Below are positions 6,118 through 8,450 of a stretch of DNA of 8,450 nt, in pieces. Numbering within the stretch: position 1 is the stretch's first letter; each line of letters opens with the position of its first letter. Made by a program: the position numbers and the translations under genes. The stretch covers positions 1-8,450 of the forward strand of contig NZ_AQXE01000022.1 of the NCBI RefSeq assembly GCF_000375485.1, in the 5' to 3' direction. The notes beneath the pieces were generated by a model, which searched no databases, had not been told where the DNA came from, and was given only the letters and a program-made list of their open reading frames with translations. Origin of the DNA: Desulfovibrio oxyclinae DSM 11498 (lineage in GTDB: Bacteria; Desulfobacterota; Desulfovibrionia; Desulfovibrionales; Desulfovibrionaceae).

Positions 6118-6134
6118 TCGCATTGGACTAAAAA

Positions 6135-6280
6135 GTGGCCTCGGAAAACTGAACCACTTGTCAAGGTTGACGTAAACAAGCCTAAGGAGGCTTTTGATGT
6201 TCAAGAAGAAAAGATGATTTTCCGCTGAGTTAAAATAACCGTGCTGCCCTGGATGCGCCTTTTCGGCGAACATGCTTCCG
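6135..6280 (+). pseudogene. IS3-family element left end with broken orfA start
   Basis: GTGGCCTCGGAAAACTGAACC at 6135 looks like an insertion-sequence end, directly followed by a leader, an AGGAGG ribosome site (6185-6190) and ATG at 6197. The frame reads MFKKKR, a TGA at 6215-6217, FSAELK, then TAA. With one base skipped it continues RAALDA. This matches the beginning of a second type of IS3 OrfA (commonly KKKRRFSAEFKAKVALEAL). Similarity fades by about 6280, so only the first tens of codons remain. It differs from the orfA remnant at 778-974 and comes from another element. Confidence 0.55.
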
Positions 6281-6379
6281 AGGTTGTTACACGAAAGTCA
6301 TCAAGGATTCCCGATTTCTATACCTTGCAATCATTCCCTTTCATTTGCATCCAAGTCTTCGCTGTTCTACTTAAACCAA

Positions 6380-7171
6380 ATGACTGGCTCCCGCATACAG
6401 TTCCAAGTCCTCCGCCACCTAGCCGCCTCATGGCGCACCTCCTACGGCATCCATGATTTCAGACGTGAGGCAGAACGCCAGCAAAAGCCTCTTGCTCAAG
6501 CCGACTTAGCCACTTGGCTTTCTTTTTACCGAAACCATCGTCGTTTGACTGACGGAATATTCCGGTCCTTCGGTCTGACTGACCTTGGCCCATTCAAAAA
6601 GCCGTACGGCAGCGCCTCCTTACCGGATGGCTTCCGTATGCAGGATTTCCATGACCAATCGGCAAAAAGGGTTGAACCAGAGCTAACCGCCGAAGGACAG
6701 TTTTCCATTGAACTGGCGTTCATGGCTCTCGTCTGGGTTCCTTGCATTGCCCTGTATGGTGACTATCCTCCCAACCTTCTCCGAAAGGCTCGACACGGGG
6801 ATTTGGACACGATCTGTCGTCTTATTGTGGTCGATAAGTCTGTTGTTGCTGAACCCCGGATAGCGCAATGGGTTCTCGAATGGTCCTTGGCTATTGACCG
6901 ACCCAAGTTGGAGCAGATCGGCAAGGCTTTTCAGACTGATTTACCGAAACTCACCCCGAAACAGTGCAAGATCACTTGGGCTCAGTTTGTCGATTCCATG
7001 GCCGTACGCATGGGCTACCCTATAAACATTCCTGAGATAAGAGGAATCTTCGACTCTTTGGCGCAAGAGGAAGGGCTAGGCCCACATGACCTCGATCTAG
7101 CCGAAATGACGGATGATGCCCTCTACAGGGCGATTCGAAAGCGCCCCAAACCCTTGAAAGACCTCCCTTAG
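6380..7171 (+). CDS. Unrecognised 263-residue protein next to replication gene
   Basis: The frame is open from 6272. The first 36 codons overlap the IS3 debris and read as low-quality sequence, so I use the ATG at 6380 (MTGSRIQFQVLRHLAASW). Neither start has a good ribosome site, and the real N-terminus may have been lost or replaced by the insertion. The product is mostly polar and probably alpha-helical, with one more hydrophobic stretch at about residues 115-130 (FMALVWVPCIALYG, too interrupted for a confident membrane helix) and a basic end (RAIRKRPKPLKDLP). Codon use and base composition match the downstream rep gene and differ from the AT-rich cargo, so it probably belongs to the element's backbone. 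I do not recognise a family. A role in plasmid control or host takeover is possible but not shown. Confidence 0.65.
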   Translation: MTGSRIQFQVLRHLAASWRTSYGIHDFRREAERQQKPLAQADLATWLSFYRNHRRLTDGIFRSFGLTDLGPFKKPYGSASLPDGFRMQDFHDQSAKRVEPELTAEGQFSIELAFMALVWVPCIALYGDYPPNLLRKARHGDLDTICRLIVVDKSVVAEPRIAQWVLEWSLAIDRPKLEQIGKAFQTDLPKLTPKQCKITWAQFVDSMAVRMGYPINIPEIRGIFDSLAQEEGLGPHDLDLAEMTDDALYRAIRKRPKPLKDLP

Positions 7172-7248
7172 CCCTGCCTTCCCCCAGCCATCCCTTGAGC
7201 CAGAGCTGAAAAGTTGCCATCCCTCTCGCCGTCGCCTGACATCCACGC

Positions 7249-7333
7249 AGCATGAGCAAGGCCGTGGAATCAAGGCCGAGCGACCGCAGGGAGCGAGCCG
7301 CAGGGCAGCCTTGATTCTTCGGACGCTCATGCT
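7249..7333. repeat. Nested inverted repeats with tandem repeat, possible origin region
   Basis: Outer arms AGCATGAGC (7249-7257) and GCTCATGCT (7325-7333) and inner arms GAATCAAGGC (7267-7276) and GCCTTGATTC (7308-7317) are perfect pairs. The inner loop holds an imperfect tandem repeat, GAGCGACCGCAGG (7278-7290) and GAGCGAGCCGCAGG (7291-7304). No coding frame is convincing in 7172-7388. The place, upstream of a rolling-circle-type initiator gene, suits a replication origin or a structured RNA controlling rep. Confidence 0.5.
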
Positions 7334-7388
7334 CTTCTGCCCCAACGAGGGCGAGCAAAATCAGCTAGTATACCACCCGGCCCAACCG

Positions 7389-7428
7389 AGCACCCGGACA
7401 TTTTTTTCTTTCGATGTGTCCGGGTGCT
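7389..7428 (+). terminator. Strong hairpin between the unknown gene and rep
   Basis: AGCACCCGGACA (7389-7400) and TGTCCGGGTGCT (7417-7428) pair perfectly over 12 bp. The plus-strand tail TTCGTGTTTGATTT is moderately T-rich. The 16-nt loop starts with seven T, which is unusual for a plain terminator. It separates transcription of the upstream gene from rep, 29 bp before the first rep ATG, so it could also be an attenuator. Confidence 0.65.
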
Positions 7429-7456
7429 TTCGTGTTTGATTTCCTAATCAAATCAC

Positions 7457-8450
7457 ATGCAAAACAAATCTCAAACCAACGGAAATCGTCAGAGGCAGCC
7501 CTCTAAAGGGGGGCGAATGACTATCAGCCCCCCTCCAAAGGTGAAAACGAGGCCCCAAAAGGGTGTGCAAGTGCTTACGGGCGGCGTGGATTCCCTGAAT
7601 CTGGCTCTGGATATCCAGTGGAAGGATGAAAAGACGTTCAAGATTCTGGAAGAAGCAAAAGCGTGTGCTGCAAAGGATCAAAAGCCCAGCCCTGTCTTCA
7701 TCTATGATCCCGAGCAAGAGAGAAATATTCCCTTTTCCGTTCTGCCGCATGGCACTAATGGCTATAGCTGGATACTCACAAGCCGTGAATATGCCATACG
7801 GATCGGCGATTGGATCGACCCAAAGCAACGGCCGAGCGCCATGGTGGAAGTCCGATCCGAAACCCTTTGGCATCGTGGGCTGGTTGATTCGGTAACAAGC
7901 ATACTGCGCGGGCTTGAAGCGTGTGAGGCCAAAGTGTTGAAGACCAAGCCAAGCCGCATGGATCTTTGCATGGACCTCCTTATGCCTGAAGCCATGTGGA
8001 AGCCTTCGCTTGTCGAAAAGGCTTTCACCAGAGCCACGCAGTATTCAACCTACATGCAGCACCGCAAATTCTCAGGGATGAGCATTGGTAAAGGCAAGCT
8101 CAGTGCCCGCTTGTATGACAAGGCTCTGGAAATCCAGTCTCAATCCAAGAAAACGTGGATGTACGACATCTGGCAATTGGAAGAAGTGCCGGAGGGCAAA
8201 AAGGTCATTCGGGTTGAATTCCAACTCAGGCGCGAAGCGCTGAAGGCACTCGGACTCGATTGCATTGAGGATGCGTTCAAGAGCCTTGAAAATGTCTGGG
8301 CCTATTGCACGCAAAATTGGCTCAAGTTCCAAACAAGCGGCAAGCATCATACGCAACGCCGCACCTTGCCGTGGTGGAAGAAGGTCCAGCAAAGCTACCT
8401 CGGTGTGCATGATCCGGTACCGTCCATCAGAGCCAAGGCCATTCGCAATG
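7457..8450 (+). CDS. Rep_trans-like replication initiator (3' end outside window)
   Basis: This frame is open to the right edge, 331 residues without a stop. Motifs numbered from the ATG at 7457: GGVDSLNLALDI (42-53), an N-terminal strand; PSRMDLCMDLLM (165-176), the R-x-D-x-x-x-D strand of these initiators; ARLYDKALEI (217-226), a Y-D-K motif; and IRVEFQLRREAL (251-262), the R-x-E strand. This order is typical of Rep_trans replication initiation factors (Tn916 Orf20, CTX phage RstA, pT181-type Rep), which nick an origin to start rolling-circle replication. The ATG at 7517 (residue 21) has AAGG just upstream, while the 7457 ATG lacks a ribosome site, so the shorter start may be the true one. 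The upstream hairpin cluster (7249-7333) is a possible origin. The C-terminus and any partner genes are not visible. Confidence 0.75.
   Translation, partial: MQNKSQTNGNRQRQPSKGGRMTISPPPKVKTRPQKGVQVLTGGVDSLNLALDIQWKDEKTFKILEEAKACAAKDQKPSPVFIYDPEQERNIPFSVLPHGTNGYSWILTSREYAIRIGDWIDPKQRPSAMVEVRSETLWHRGLVDSVTSILRGLEACEAKVLKTKPSRMDLCMDLLMPEAMWKPSLVEKAFTRATQYSTYMQHRKFSGMSIGKGKLSARLYDKALEIQSQSKKTWMYDIWQLEEVPEGKKVIRVEFQLRREALKALGLDCIEDAFKSLENVWAYCTQNWLKFQTSGKHHTQRRTLPWWKKVQQSYLGVHDPVPSIRAKAIRN

Larger units (their letters stand above)
5511..6134 (-). mobile_element. IS200-like element, copy 2 (decayed, inverted to copy 1)
   Basis: Same architecture as the element at 1137-1746 but on the minus strand, with clear nucleotide similarity throughout, from TTTTTAGTCCAAT (6134-6122) to the hairpins at 5517-5564. 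It is slightly longer than copy 1 because the left end carries an 18-base homopolymer (6100-6117). It directly abuts an IS3-type fragment at 6135. Many scattered differences between the copies mean they are not a recent duplication. The end at 5511 is approximate. Confidence 0.78.

Noticed and set aside
5832..6273. Plus- and minus-strand frames across the IS200 end and the G tract
   Set aside because: They are shadows of the transposase remnant, and the Gly or Pro runs come from the homopolymer.
7020..7358. Minus-strand frames over the end of the unknown gene
   Set aside because: They lie opposite a better plus-strand frame and across inverted repeats, with no start signals.
7448..8410. Several frames on both strands inside the rep region
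   Set aside because: All are shadows of the long plus-strand rep frame that stays open to the right edge.
1..8450. CRISPR array or riboswitch
   Set aside because: I saw no regularly spaced direct repeats and no recognisable riboswitch core on either strand.

Overview
The window looks like accessory DNA from a Gram-negative bacterium, most likely a proteobacterium in the broad sense. This rests on the IS3- and IS200-type transposases, an Escherichia coli-like dGTPase and a tRNA-Asp with an encoded CCA. The species cannot be resolved. Flanks and the right part are GC-balanced to GC-rich, while about 1.75-5.5 kb is visibly AT-rich, as expected for transferred cargo.

Layout. Positions 1-158 hold the 5' end of an IS3-type transposase gene on the minus strand, with a perfect 20-bp inverted repeat inside its coding sequence. 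Positions 235-642 hold a hairpin terminator, a perfect palindrome, and the 3' half of a tRNA-Asp(GTC) gene on the minus strand with its own terminator. The tRNA identity stops in the anticodon arm, which is how a tRNA gene looks at one end of an integrated element. The chromosome would then lie to the left and the element to the right, continuing past the window. Positions 643-1136 carry a dead IS3 orfA fragment.

Two divergent IS200-like elements, about 1137-1746 (plus) and 5511-6134 (minus), face each other as an inverted pair. Both transposase genes are broken, and the right copy has an 18-G run in its left end. Between them are two decayed genes (a small membrane protein with a soluble C-terminal part, and an unknown one), then two intact overlapping genes. 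The first encodes a 249-residue class II (CCA-adding/poly(A) polymerase-type) nucleotidyltransferase head domain. The second encodes a complete 493-residue Dgt-type HD dGTPase. Their 8-bp overlap argues for coupled expression. A dGTPase in mobile DNA next to decayed genes fits antiphage dNTP depletion, and the nucleotidyltransferase partner is the least explained part.

Positions 6135 onward hold another IS3 fragment, an unrecognised 263-residue gene, a GC-rich inverted-repeat cluster, a strong terminator, and a Rep_trans-like replication initiator gene that runs off the right edge. The last part looks like the replication module of an integrative plasmid-like element. No integrase gene is visible in the window.
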